A DNA stretch of 64,000 bases from Agarophyton chilense. Lineage: Eukaryota > Rhodophyta > Florideophyceae > Gracilariales > Gracilariaceae. Shown here one piece after another: positions 1 through 9,861 of this stretch. The notes under the pieces were generated by a model, which saw only the letters and a program-made list of their open reading frames with translations, did no database searches and was not told the DNA's origin. The first letter of the stretch is position 1. Every line of letters starts with the position of its first letter. The stretch spans positions 806,001 through 870,000 of the forward strand of contig JARGXX010000116.1 in assembly GCA_030374765.1 (NCBI GenBank), in the 5' to 3' direction. The translations under genes were made by a program, and so were the position numbers.

Positions 1-1339
1 AGAGTGAGGCGTTTGACGCAAAAGTTAATGAGAACAGCAATGAAATAAAGATGAAAACGAGATGCTGAGGGAATAGCACAGACGATTTGAAAATCGCCAT
101 TGTTGACACGGAGCTGGACGCGACACAGAGCTGTGGGATTTGAGTAGAATCTGAGAAGCTTTGTGGAAACAAAATGGCAACACGGTTACGCAATGTTACG
201 CACCGGAGCTGATGTGTTCATTTTATAAATCACGTTACGCAGAATAAACCCACAACCGAGTTGATGGGGTGGACAAGGCTGTTATTTTCGGCTGTCTTTG
301 ATAAGTGATTTTTCAACATCTCATTGACAGCATCGGCGGTCTGCACCCGACGGAGAAAGCGCGAGCACACTTTACGCAGCCATTCGTCGACAACCAAGTC
401 TGCCGGGGATCAGAGAAAAACTCTGGCAGGACACATTTTGCTCTGTGATAGCCTATCACAGAGCGAAATGTGTCCTGCTGTAAAAAGTTCGATCTGCAAC
501 TATCACTGATAAGTGCAGATCGAACAGTTTTACAGCCACCTGACGTACCTTTGGAACCTACAGTTGTCGGATCATCGGATTTCATCGCCATTGAGTATCT
601 ACTACGTGGAAAGGTGGTGGCACAAGCCGAAAGATCTACCTCTTCAAGTCGCTTTATTCCGCCCCTCGCCTCCTCTTATCCTCACCGTCTGTCCTCTCTA
701 GTACTCCTCTCTCTTCGATCTTTATCATCTGCATTCTTCCTTCGTTGTCTCTTCCGTTCGTTTGCATTCTTCTAATGCTTTCACCGCCTACCCCTTTCGT
801 TGCATTATTCTAATGCTATCACCGCCAACTCCCTCTTATTTTTATCGGTCCTGCCATCTTCCGTGTCAACCTCCTTCTTGTGTTATCCTCTCGCTTCCGC
901 TCTTCTCTTCATCAGCGAGCATTCTTCTATCGCCCACTTTCACTAAACCTTCTTCGTATCGCCGCCCGTCCGCAACCTCTTTGGCCGTGCTCGTTTCTGT
1001 AGTTTCCTTCTCACCTCTTTCAGTCCCCTTTTTTCCGTTCCCTGCTTTCATTCAGTATATAATTTGCCTGTAACCTTTTGCATGCACCTGAATTAGCTTT
1101 TGTCAATGTGTCACAACCACTGACATCATGTAGCCATTGGTACAAGTCCCTATCAAAACAGATTGTAATATGTCACATACCCCCCAGTTACCACAGTAGG
1201 GCTTAAGAACTATTAAGGTGACCCATGTAGTTTAAGAAACGATAGTGAAAAGAATAGAGCAATTAACCAGTTATAACGTCTTACACTCAAGTCTCGTATA
1301 AAAATCTCCATAAAGACCAATCAGTAGCCAATCATTGCA
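1..1339. other. Gene-free left end with hairpins and pyrimidine tract
   Basis: I see no credible coding region here. The open frames are short and lack recognisable motifs. Positions 427-536 carry two back-to-back inverted repeats (listed separately). About 630-1060 is strongly C/T rich on the + strand, with many cct, tct and ttc triplets, and looks like low-complexity sequence that opens frames by composition. The right part leads into a decayed DNA transposon. Confidence 0.6.
427..536. repeat. Two adjacent long inverted repeats (hairpins)
   Basis: The first hairpin pairs 427-451 with 453-477: 25-bp arms with one mismatch and a one-base spacer. The second pairs 477-498 with 514-536: 22/23-base arms with one small indel-type difference and a 15-base loop. 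The two palindromes abut at 477. Such a foldback pair could be a non-autonomous foldback or MITE-like remnant, or the product of small inverted duplications. No flanking target-site duplication is obvious. Confidence 0.75.
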
Positions 1340-2290
1340 CCTTTTTTCCACAGAGATAATTAAACGTCGAGAAATTGAATGATACATATTTTGGATCAAT
1401 GCATCTGGCCATTAATTTCAAACTTAATGAACAGAATCAGACAATTCTTCATTCGTCACAAACTGCTTACGTTCTTCATAAAAATGCCTGGCCAGTGAGA
1501 AGCAGACATTTTCAATAATGTTTATGTCTAGACTCTTGGTAGGTCAGTCTAAAACAACCACATTATGGTTCTGTAGTCACTTTTTGTAGCATTTGCACGA
1601 TCGATGATAGCTTCATCATGCATAAAAATTCAATTCTCACCCATAGTTTGAGCAGAATAGGGCAAAAAATCCTTGAAAAGTATATTTATGTATGACTTAA
1701 AAGTAATAGCAGTATCAAAAATCCATCATAATTATAGCACGATGAGAAAAAATACAAGCCCAAATCATCTCAAAATTTACTCTTTGTATACGTTTTGAAA
1801 ATAGTTCGGGATTCTTTTTCAAATCGTTCCAATGCGACGCAATACCATCTAAACCATCCAAACTAAAGATATTGTCGTCCGAAAATATAAGCTTCTTCCA
1901 ATTCACGCCTTTACGTCAAAGCTTCTTTTACATCTAAGTTAAATTATTCTTTTATAAAATTTTCTATGTTAATTCCAGTACTTATGCGGTTATACTTGAA
2001 GTAAATCACTGCTTTCATTATTTGCTACATTTGACAAACTGTGATGTTTAATTGACATTTTTTTGACATCACTGGTGCTGCTTTGGTAAATCCTCACGTT
2101 TTAATGATAGTTCGTTTGGTAGCATCTGAAAGTTTTTGGCTGCAAGCTTTCCACTTTTTTTGAGAGGTTTTGGGACGCATAAAAAATTGTTGACTGGTTT
2201 TACAGTGGCGTACAACTTCATCTGCAATTTTTGGATGCCATTATCCGTGTGAGGCATTTGTTTTAGTTGTTGTTTTTTCAACAGGGGTTA
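1340..2290 (-). mobile_element. Decayed Tc1/mariner transposase (DDE family)
   Basis: Minus-strand translations show a Tc1-type transposase in pieces. In order they contain: an HTH-proximal basic stretch near 2110-2290; the first catalytic block KLIFSDDNIFSLDG (around 1850-1900), with the first Asp in FSD; the second block YINILFKDFLPY followed by MHDEA (around 1620-1690), where family members have QDNA; and the C-terminal block with PTKSLDINIIENV and HSISRR (about 1375-1560), matching the family DWPxxSPDLNPIEN and SMPRR motifs. In-frame stops lie between the blocks, for example inside the GEN-IF and VLD-PTK positions, and the N-terminal third is frameshifted. The length of about 950 bp fits a full family member of roughly 340 residues. 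I could not identify terminal inverted repeats. It is a dead copy, not a host gene. Confidence 0.8.
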
Positions 2291-2299
2291 AAAGGGTGT

Positions 2300-3459
2300 G
2301 TCTCGGAAATTTGTTCATGTTTATGATAAAAGGTGCTCAGCGTATAAGAAAGGCGAAATGAAAGAGTTCTGTACAGCTTCAGTGATTGTAGCGACTTGGA
2401 AGCGCGCCAAATCGGTTTGATTCTAAATTTGATTGTATAATATTTTGTAGATATATGTAAATATATTTTAATGTTTAGTCTAAAGGGATGGTTTCTGTTA
2501 CAGTATTTGTTTATAGAATTATCTACGAAATGCATTTAACAAGTGTGATGGAAGCGTGCGGTTCTTTTGACCATTTGGGTGCGTTTTTGCTTAAGAGTGA
2601 AGATTCTATTTTTGAGGTATAGAAGCTTCGCAGTGTTCAACTGCAAGTTTTTTCGGTTGTATGCTTTCTGTAATAGGGACATGGTTCAGTACGAAACCCA
2701 GGTGTTGGACACTACGAAGAAACGCCGTTTGGGCAGATAGTTTCGATTTGTGTTAGGTGTTTGGCCTACTGTTGAAGTCAGTAGGAGTCGTTGTTGCGTT
2801 TTATTTTGCGGGGACTGTAGAATGGGTTAAGGGTTAGGATTGCTACCGATGGTAATGAAGTTCGCATCGTCCTGATGCCGGAGAAGTTTTGGTGCTTATT
2901 TTTTATCCCGAACCCATGCATTTCACATATCGAAGGTACATCGTAGATACAGTACAACACCTGCTCACAAATTGTTAATGTTACAACAGTTTTAAACCCC
3001 ACGGAAGGTTCCACAGGTTCGTCATGATGGCTACATTGGGAACTATCCGAGGGAGACGGTGTTTTCTAGAATTCGAACGTGGAATTTCCCCTTTGCCACG
3101 TTCCTGAGCCATCTTCAGCGTTGAGTACGCAACATACTACTTGAGACTCTTAAAGCTGAGAAAACATAAACTACGAAGGTATTGTTAGTGAAAGGACACG
3201 CGCCGTGACAGTCTTTCAATGAGGCACATAAATTAGGTCTGAACCACTGTAGGTTTGTGTTTAGCTTTTCATGGCTTAGAACCTTCACAAAGGTCGATAG
3301 CCAGATGTACGCTTGACTTACTGGTGAGCACGTGAAGTGCCTGAGAGCATACGCTGAGTTCCATATGTAGTAATATTTATTCTGCTTCTTTCCGCTCATA
3401 TCATATCAGCTCCCACCCCATCTCAGACTTTCCCGCGATTTAGCAACAAGAATCAGATC
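2300..3459. other. Intergenic, no gene recognised
   Basis: About 1.15 kb between the dead Tc1-like element and the sulfotransferase. Only short frames (under 95 codons) occur and none shows a domain. The left part is AT-rich. The right end presumably holds the sulfotransferase promoter and 5' UTR, but I see no clear TATA element. Confidence 0.5.
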
Positions 3460-4665
3460 ATGGCAAAAGTATTGGCACTCACTCGTCTAACATTTTCCCG
3501 TTCTTACACAGTCTTTATTCTCGCTCTCGTTCACGTACTGTTCATTGCATCTGCGGCACGCCCTATACCGAAGAGAAATTCGGCTGACGCAAAGACATCG
3601 AATCGTCTGGATTCATCCGTGCACAGCTCACGTCAAAATGCGGATCCAAGCATAGATCCATGCCTCGGAAGGCCTACTCCAGTTCCTATTCCCGGCAATC
3701 TTTCTCGCCCTCCTTCACTTTTCTTCTTGCATATCCCTAAAACTGCTGGAACTCTAGTGTACAACATCGCCATTCAGTATGCAAACAAAACCAAAGGTCT
3801 AGCGTGCCAATTTTTGTTTGATGGAAATCGATATTCATGCAGCCAATATCAACCGAGCTTTTCTCCGGTTCCAAAGCCTGCCACAAATTCTCTCGAAGGA
3901 GACGCTGTGAAAGCATGGGATAACAAGAACATGGGAGCAAAGGAAAACTTGTACAAGTTAGGGGCCTGCAGGAGCATTCGTGGGCATGTGACATACTCTT
4001 TGCGAGATGTTATTCAGAGGCCAGTTGTATCAATGACCATAATGCGTCATCCTATAGAGAGATTAGTAAGCATGTTTGAGTTTGCTCTAATGATGATCGA
4101 AACTCAACCCAACTCGAGTGGATGGGATTCATGGTTGTCTGGAGTTCCGCTGGAACATGAACTCGCCAACTCATCTTCTCTTCTCAATAGAGGATTCTAC
4201 GATGAAAACGGCGAATGGGTTGGGAAAGATAATATCGGGTTCTCTTTTCATTTCTACGGTGTACTCCATCAACTTTCTGGAGTGCAACCAATCTTTCGTG
4301 ATGTGGGGAAACCCAAATCCTTTCGAATGGGAAACGCAAAAGAGATGGCCGAAAAGGCCAAAGATAATCTATGCTCTACCCACATTCTCGGAGTCCAGAA
4401 CAATATGAGCGCGACTGTGGACACCATTTTCGAGTACATGCGCCCTTACGCCCGGTGGAATTCCAGAGAGAAAGAAAATGCGAAACATGCTGTTGTCAAC
4501 CGGAATAACCGTAAGCGACGCTCACACAATAGGGACTACATCCCCGTTTCTGCCATAAGAGAACTTGAACGGCGTCTTGGACATGAGATTGAAGTATTTC
4601 ATTTCGCGGAGGCTATCGTTGCACATCGCCAATGGTTGAAAGACAACAGACAGAAGACAACTTAG
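3460..4665 (+). CDS. Secretory carbohydrate sulfotransferase (Sulfotransfer_2-like)
   Basis: A 401-residue single-exon protein. Residues about 14-33 form a hydrophobic signal or signal-anchor segment followed by a Ser/Arg-rich stem, as in type II Golgi enzymes. The 5'-phosphosulfate (PAPS) loop is seen as FFLHIPKTAGT (residues 88-98). The 3'-phosphate-binding region is TIMRHPIERLVSMFEF (193-208), with the Arg-His-Pro motif typical of heparan-sulfate 2-O and related sulfotransferases. It should transfer sulfate from PAPS to a polysaccharide hydroxyl in the Golgi lumen. In a red alga the likely substrate is a cell-wall galactan, but the acceptor cannot be read from sequence. Several N-x-S/T sites fit a secretory protein. 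The ATG at 3460 directly precedes the hydrophobic segment. The C terminus is basic. It converges on PEX12 with a 192-bp gap. Confidence 0.85.
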   Translation: MAKVLALTRLTFSRSYTVFILALVHVLFIASAARPIPKRNSADAKTSNRLDSSVHSSRQNADPSIDPCLGRPTPVPIPGNLSRPPSLFFLHIPKTAGTLVYNIAIQYANKTKGLACQFLFDGNRYSCSQYQPSFSPVPKPATNSLEGDAVKAWDNKNMGAKENLYKLGACRSIRGHVTYSLRDVIQRPVVSMTIMRHPIERLVSMFEFALMMIETQPNSSGWDSWLSGVPLEHELANSSSLLNRGFYDENGEWVGKDNIGFSFHFYGVLHQLSGVQPIFRDVGKPKSFRMGNAKEMAEKAKDNLCSTHILGVQNNMSATVDTIFEYMRPYARWNSREKENAKHAVVNRNNRKRRSHNRDYIPVSAIRELERRLGHEIEVFHFAEAIVAHRQWLKDNRQKTT

Positions 4666-4857
4666 GACTGCCTTCTGTCTGGGAAGAGTGCATACATAGA
4701 ATCGTCAAAAGGATGATGGGATTCTGTCCCAAGCAATAACAAAAGGTTATTCCTATTAACGATGTCGATATGGTCTGTTGAGCTTTGAGATGGCTTGACT
4801 ACAGGCCGGACAATTCCATACCCGAAGAAAAGCGTGGTGCGGTCAATTTCTGATGAT

Positions 4858-6241
4858 TCATACGTCACCGCCGTTCTCATAGACTCGAACAAGATCATCT
4901 ACTGTGGCAGGAGCCGAAGTAACGGGGCATTTTTGTGTTCGTTGTAGACTCGATACGATGCAAAGATAGCAGAATACGTAGCCCGAGGTTGTCTGAATTT
5001 TCGAGTGTTTTGGAGGTTAGAGTCTGCTCGCGTCTCTTCAAATATTCTTGTGCTTTGGTTCAACGTACACATGCAGTAGAGTTCGTTCGATTTTGGTGAC
5101 ATACTGGACACTTTCCGGGTTCTTTTGCGAGTTCACGATTGACACCGGAAGCTGGTTCAAGTGGCGCGGGCGGTGGAATAACTGCACCTATATCTTTTGG
5201 TGCTGCAGCCTAGAGTACAAACATCGAAAGAATAATAACAGAATGGAAGAATTATTGGTTAGAATCCGATTGTAATATGCGATTGTCGTTTAATCGTAAA
5301 CGTACCTCAGCAGCATAATAATACTGGAGAAAGCGAAAGCCGAATACACTTGCATAAAAGGCTATTCGGAGCACGCCTATCACCTTTCCGGTGAAATTGC
5401 GGATAACTTGAAGCAAATTTGGTTTTGAGCGACCAGTAGAGTCTAGTAGCACAGATGATAGTCGCAAAAGATCTATCGTGCTTACGCGTCTCAGAATAAG
5501 GCCTTGCATTGCGAGAGATAAGTTGTAGTACTTCGAATGTCCGTACAAGTACGACATACCATATATCAGGTTGACTGCATCTACTAAAGCGCGAATCTTC
5601 GGATACCAGAATATTAGCTGCCGTTTAAAGGCTTCGCTTTGTACGTGGCGAAGAATGTTCTTTGTAAGACGGATCAGAATGGAGGGAAAGTTAAGCAAGC
5701 GAAGGAAAGAAATCTTGAGTTTGAACAGGAGAGTTTCACGGGCTTCTGACGTTTGCAACCGTGCAGACATTGAAGTAGGTGTTCGCGAGGTTGGGTTTAC
5801 GCTTTCTTCAACATGTTGTGCAGGAAATTGCAGTTCTTGGAGCATCACGGCGGCAGCCCCTCCGGTTTGAGCTGAGTACCAACTGTCAAGTTTGGCTCGA
5901 ATATATGGAATTATGACGCCACACAAGACGCTGCCTAGAATATGAGGATTTGTCAGTGGGGCATCAAACAAAATTGGCTCAAACGATCCCACTGCAGATC
6001 TTCGAAGAGAGTAAAATGATTCTGACAAGAGGGCAGAATCTGTATTTAGCTGGAAAGTTTCGAGAACAAGCAATAAGCTAGAGAAAACTTCATCAGACCA
6101 GTTCGCCACTCGGAGAACATACGGGTTTCGGACTGATAGTGTTTCTAACAGATAGCGGAAAGCTGGTCTTAACGCACTGCCCAGTTGCTCAGCGGCATAA
6201 ACCTCGAAAAACGAAGGTCTGGCTGATGGGATATTGCTCAT
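4858..6241 (-). CDS. PEX12: Peroxin-12, RING-type peroxisome biogenesis protein, three exons
   Basis: Minus-strand exons are 6241-5306, 5209-5069 and 4992-4858, giving about 403 residues. Both introns are phase 0, with donors GTACGT and acceptors CTAG and TTCAG. The N terminus carries the Pex12 signature (PSFFEVYAAEQL), followed by the Pex2/Pex12 membrane region with several hydrophobic helices (for example VIGVLRIAFYASVFGFRFL). The C-terminal RING is built across exons 2 and 3: KCPVCHQNRTNSTAC in exon 2 joins TTSGYVFCYLCIVSSL and then KCPV in exon 3, and it has the incomplete zinc-ligand set usual for Pex12. PEX12 works with PEX2 and PEX10 as the membrane ubiquitin ligase that recycles PEX5. 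I chose ATG 6241 because the longer frame to 6304 begins with TTG and the conserved region follows the Met at 6241 closely. The splice model is my inference from reading frame and motif continuity. Confidence 0.9.
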
Positions 6242-6844
6242 GATAGATAAAATCCCTTGCTCTTTTTTGCGACTAGCAGTCTTCTTGTGAACCACAGTTT
6301 TCAATGAGAAAAGTGCTGATGACGGAGAGTCTGTCCGGTGACGCTCTACCCTGAGTGCATACCCGTCTCCAGGGAGAAGATCAGAACGACACTGTGAGCT
6401 GATCTTGTTTCGTGTTTATGTTAAATGTGCTGCTCATGTTTGATTCTCACAACGTGTCCACGTGCGTGACATGTTGAGCTGCTCAGAAAAAGTACCTCGA
6501 CAGAACCTCATCTCGCAGATGAAGAAGCTCAGGGACAAAGATTTCAGTCTGCATCAACGACAGGGTCACATACAGAGGTACTTCGTCTGACTGGTGAGTC
6601 GGAAAGTAAAAAAAGTCCTCAGTCGCAGATAGGCAAACAACTGAGAGGCTGCATCCCTGCGTTCTTACTTTCCTGGTACAGAGCTTCACCAAACCGGCAA
6701 AGTTTCAATCTTGGTGTTCTGAACTGGACGACCCATACTGAGATAAAAGGAAGCTTTGGTAAAGAATTTCATAAGAATTTGTTAAGCCTCGAAGGCCTCG
6801 AATTTTGAAGAAGGTGCGGTAAATTTGCTAAAGTTTGGGGTGAG
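6242..6844. promoter_or_regulatory. Divergent PEX12/TatB-like intergenic region
   Basis: About 600 bp separate the two start codons, so both promoters must lie here. I see no coding frame with a motif and no clear TATA box or repeat. The assignment rests on gene orientation only. Confidence 0.4.
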
Positions 6845-7645
6845 ATGGCTTTTGTTCCGTTTGCAACACTCTCGAGTCAGTGCAGTCATCTTCGAAAGTA
6901 TAAAGTTTGTGCTTGGCGCGGAGATCAACGAATTATTGGACGATGGTCGGTCTTCCGCGGCGAAACATTACATTTGCCTCATTCACACCGAACAAGGTTT
7001 CCGCGAATCAGAGAAGGATGGCGGGCGCTTCCGAGTGCTATACTCGGTGGCGGTGGGTTTCTTGGAGTAGGGACTTCAGAAGTCGTGGTAATTCTTCTCG
7101 TCGGATGGTTGTTACTGGGGCCTGAGAAACTTTTTGCACTTGCGAAGGACACCGGAAAGATCCTCGGTGAACTTCGAAGCACGGCAAATAAGGCTAGAGA
7201 ACAGTTTGATGAAGCTGTCGAGCTTGATTTATTAGCGGCCGAGATGAAGAATAAGAAGAGTATAGAAGCCTCCAAGGGAAGCGATAATGGGATGGCATCC
7301 ATGGTGGACAAGCTCGAAGATATCGGTGAATCTGAACCATTACAAACAGCAGAGCTGACGAAGGACTTGAGCTCACTTGGGAGTTCACCGGACGTGGCAG
7401 AAGCTCTGGAGGAGAAGAGTGAGGAAGCGGGAGGCGACGCCTTTCTTGACCAACTAAGGCGGGTTTCCGATCCCGATCAACAGGCGCCCATCGAAATTCC
7501 TGACCTTGAAATTGACGAAGAAGCGGAAGTGAAGCAGCTAGAGGAGCAGTACTTGTACGCCAAACAACGATTAGAAAGACGGAAGCTCGAAAAACAGGAT
7601 CGCCCCGAGCAAAACGAGAATAAACCAGTGGTTAGAGAGAGGTAA
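6845..7645 (+). CDS. Plastid Tat translocase subunit, Hcf106/TatB-like
   Basis: A 266-residue precursor. Residues 1-68 are basic and poor in acid residues, starting MAFVPFATLS, and fit a plastid transit peptide. At 71-97 comes the TatA/TatB module: GFLGVGTSEVVVILLVGWLL, then LGPEKLFALAKDTGK, with the short N-terminal membrane helix, the LGP hinge with Glu, and the amphipathic helix. A long acidic, coiled-coil-prone C-terminal tail follows (roughly 110-266, including many Glu/Lys pairs). The GVGTSE start of the helix, with its acidic residue, and the long tail favour Hcf106/TatB over Tha4/TatA. With cpTatC it would move folded twin-arginine proteins into the thylakoid lumen. The ATG at 6845 is the first Met and gives a plausible transit peptide. 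It converges on BUD23 with a 288-bp gap. Confidence 0.8.
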   Translation: MAFVPFATLSSQCSHLRKYKVCAWRGDQRIIGRWSVFRGETLHLPHSHRTRFPRIREGWRALPSAILGGGGFLGVGTSEVVVILLVGWLLLGPEKLFALAKDTGKILGELRSTANKAREQFDEAVELDLLAAEMKNKKSIEASKGSDNGMASMVDKLEDIGESEPLQTAELTKDLSSLGSSPDVAEALEEKSEEAGGDAFLDQLRRVSDPDQQAPIEIPDLEIDEEAEVKQLEEQYLYAKQRLERRKLEKQDRPEQNENKPVVRER

Positions 7646-7933
7646 TTTAGAAGGCAAAGAGAATGCTATGGTGCATTTTGATCAAAGCTGCCGCTGATTC
7701 AACGTGGTGTATTTCGCATCGTATGGAATGTACATGTCAAAGCAGAGGTGAAGCTAAATGTCAAGACAGGAAGTTGGGGACGGATAGATTTGGCGTGGGT
7801 AGGGAGTATAAAAAAACCAACGGCTGAACACTTGGTGTGCATGCAGAAACGGTGAATCTATCTATTGTGCTTGTAAGTGGTGAAAGGAGAAGAAATGATT
7901 ATGAAGGTGGTGGCGTAGAAGTAAGGCGGGGCA

Positions 7934-8770
7934 TCAAAACTGGACTCGTCGCTTCCTGCCAGTGTACTTGGAGTGTGGTGTCACCAAGTGACCCTGACGA
8001 CGTCTTCGTTCCTTTTTTGATATGATCCAATCCTTCTTCGTAATAGAGTGCTTAAACGAGGATTTGGGTGTGCTGTTTGACTTGCGATTTCCCACAGGGA
8101 TGTTGTGATTAGGTGCAACGCCCAGGGGCTTGGGTTGCACAGCGCCTTTCAGGGGCGGGCCGGCGGTCAAACAGAGGTAGTACTTTTTAGCTTTTGCGCT
8201 GTTCGGGTAGTCGACCAGGAGCCCTCCACTGAAACCAGCGCGCATGGCGGATGCGACGAGCAGCTCGGTCTGTGCGACATTTTCGGGGTAAAACTGCAAC
8301 ACAGCCCTGGCGCCACGGCGCAAGGCGGCGTAGAGCGATGAGAAGAAGCGATTGAGGCGGCGGTGGGGGTTATGGTCGGAACGATCAGCATTGCAAAGCC
8401 ATTGCACAGCGGAAACCGAAACGGCGCCGTCGAAACAACCCATGCGAATGGCGACGCCGTCACCGGCATCGGCTAACATGAGGTCGCCGGACACATCGTT
8501 GCGCAGCGCGGTGTTGAGCATGGCGGGCGATAAGTCGGTGCCGACCCAGTGGTGGCCGGCGCGCGACAGCTCCTCCCCCGAGAGCCCCGTTCCGGTTCCG
8601 ATGTCAAGCAGCAGACAGCTCTGGTCGCACGGGAGCGCCAGCAGCTCCACGCAGCGTTGCGCCAACGTCTTTTGCACGGCGTTGATGCGCGAACTGGCGG
8701 CGTACTTTGCGGCTCCCGTTGCGCCGTATAGCTCGGTGGCCGGCGCCGCGAGCTCTGGCCGGCGTCGCAT
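7934..8770 (-). CDS. BUD23: 18S rRNA (guanine-N7) methyltransferase Bud23/WBSCR22
   Basis: A 278-residue single-exon protein with all family landmarks. It begins RRRPELAAPATELYG. SAM motif I is LLDIGTGTGLSGEELS (54-69). Next come DLSPAML, DLMLADAGDG, VSAVQWLCNADRSDHNP and the RFFSSLYAALRRGARAVLQF block. The C-terminal Bud23 tail ends in KDWIISKKERRRRQG and KYTGRKRRVQF, nearly as in animals and yeast. With Trm112 it methylates a specific 18S rRNA guanine and supports nuclear export of the 40S subunit. Length equals the family norm. The start codon at 8770 is followed at once by the conserved N-terminal motif. Immediately upstream lies a striking 8-bp tandem repeat. Confidence 0.95.
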   Translation of the reverse strand: MRRRPELAAPATELYGATGAAKYAASSRINAVQKTLAQRCVELLALPCDQSCLLLDIGTGTGLSGEELSRAGHHWVGTDLSPAMLNTALRNDVSGDLMLADAGDGVAIRMGCFDGAVSVSAVQWLCNADRSDHNPHRRLNRFFSSLYAALRRGARAVLQFYPENVAQTELLVASAMRAGFSGGLLVDYPNSAKAKKYYLCLTAGPPLKGAVQPKPLGVAPNHNIPVGNRKSNSTPKSSFKHSITKKDWIISKKERRRRQGHLVTPHSKYTGRKRRVQF

Positions 8771-8915
8771 GATGGTTGCTTGGTTGTTTGGTTGCTTGGT
8801 CGCTTGGTCGCTTAGTGGATTTGTCGCTTAGTTGCTTGGTTGCTTGGTCGCTTGGTCGCTTGGTCGCTTAGTGGATTTGTCGCTTAGTTGCTTAGGAGCT
8901 TGGTCGCTTCGTCGC
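8771..8915. repeat. 8-bp tandem repeat at the BUD23 start with 56-bp higher-order unit
   Basis: The tract is built of variants of the octamer cgcttggt (cgcttagt, tgcttggt, ggatttgt). The run including gtggatttgtcgcttag occurs twice, at 8815 and 8871, exactly 56 bp (seven octamers) apart, so there is a higher-order repeat. It starts within a few bases of the BUD23 ATG and therefore makes up its 5' UTR or core promoter. A run of no fixed spacer and no conserved separate repeat unit excludes a CRISPR. Confidence 0.85.
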
Positions 8916-9861
8916 TCTTAGTAGCAACGACGATACCGTGATTCCGTCGTACGTGCTCCACTGCGCCTTTCGTTTTGCTTTTCGCTTTGCTTTTCGCTTT
9001 GCTTTTCGCTTTTCGTCTGCCTTTCGTTTCGTTGCGGCTACTGGCGGCTACCGACGGCTACCGGCGGTGGCTGCCTGGTAGGCCTATGTACAGTATCATG
9101 GGTCAAGGCAGACAGAGCACACACACAGCATGTGTCGAACTGTCGCTGTCAGAGGCACGTCTCTCGTCATGGGCACCTGCCAGCGCAACGGCGCGCTCGC
9201 ACCATCCCATTGGCGCAAGCAGATATGCGCACAACAAACACACGCCAGCGGCGCGCGTTGGCGGCATGAGCACTTGCGCGCGCACGCGTGCCACGCGCGC
9301 AAATTTAGCGTTGAGCTCGCTGCAGTTGTGCATGTAGTGCGCACCCCCCCCCCCTCCCCCGTCGCGTGTCCCATTCACACGCTGAATTTCGCGCCGATAT
9401 CATTGTTAGATATCTGCTTTGACATTTGTGCGTTTCACCGTCTATTTGCGTGAATCGTTCTCCGTCGCGCGCGCGTTCTGCGCCTTCCAACTTTGCCGCT
9501 GGGCTCCAGTTCAACACTTGTCGCCTGCTTCTGCGCTTCGCTTAACGCACGCCGTCGGCAGAAATTGCTCTAGCAACATCAGCGTCTTCGCCATCCGCAC
9601 CGTCTCATTTTGTTCCATCGTTGCGCTCACACGTCGACCCAAAACCTCGCAAGACACGTCCTCACCTTTGCCCCATTCAAAGGCAGACACCTTTGAGCCT
9701 CCTCGTCTCGCCGCACCCTCCATAATCGCCCAATACCTCCCCGCTGCACTCTAATCCATCCCAATCTGTTTTCATTCCTTGCAACTCGCTGATTACCGCT
9801 CACCTCTTGTATCCCCTTCCAACTCAGTTACACGCGCTTGTTTGTATTAGTCTCCGTCATC
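8916..9861. other. BUD23-SerA divergent spacer with low-complexity tracts
   Basis: This spacer between divergent genes has several simple-sequence blocks. A 12-bp cgctttgctttt-type repeat lies at about 8971-9020. A ggctac-rich run follows at 9043-9072. An 11-C run, interrupted by one T and followed by five more C, lies at 9344-9360. The last 400 bp are pyrimidine-rich, as expected for a leader. The open frames here are compositional and lack motifs. The SerA promoter and leader must lie in the right half. Confidence 0.5.

Noticed and set aside
630-1073. Ser/Pro/Leu-rich frames on the + strand
   Set aside because: They arise from a pyrimidine-rich tract, overlap each other in different frames and have no motif.
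8771-8915. CRISPR array
   Set aside because: The repeats are octamers with no spacers, in a eukaryotic 5' UTR.
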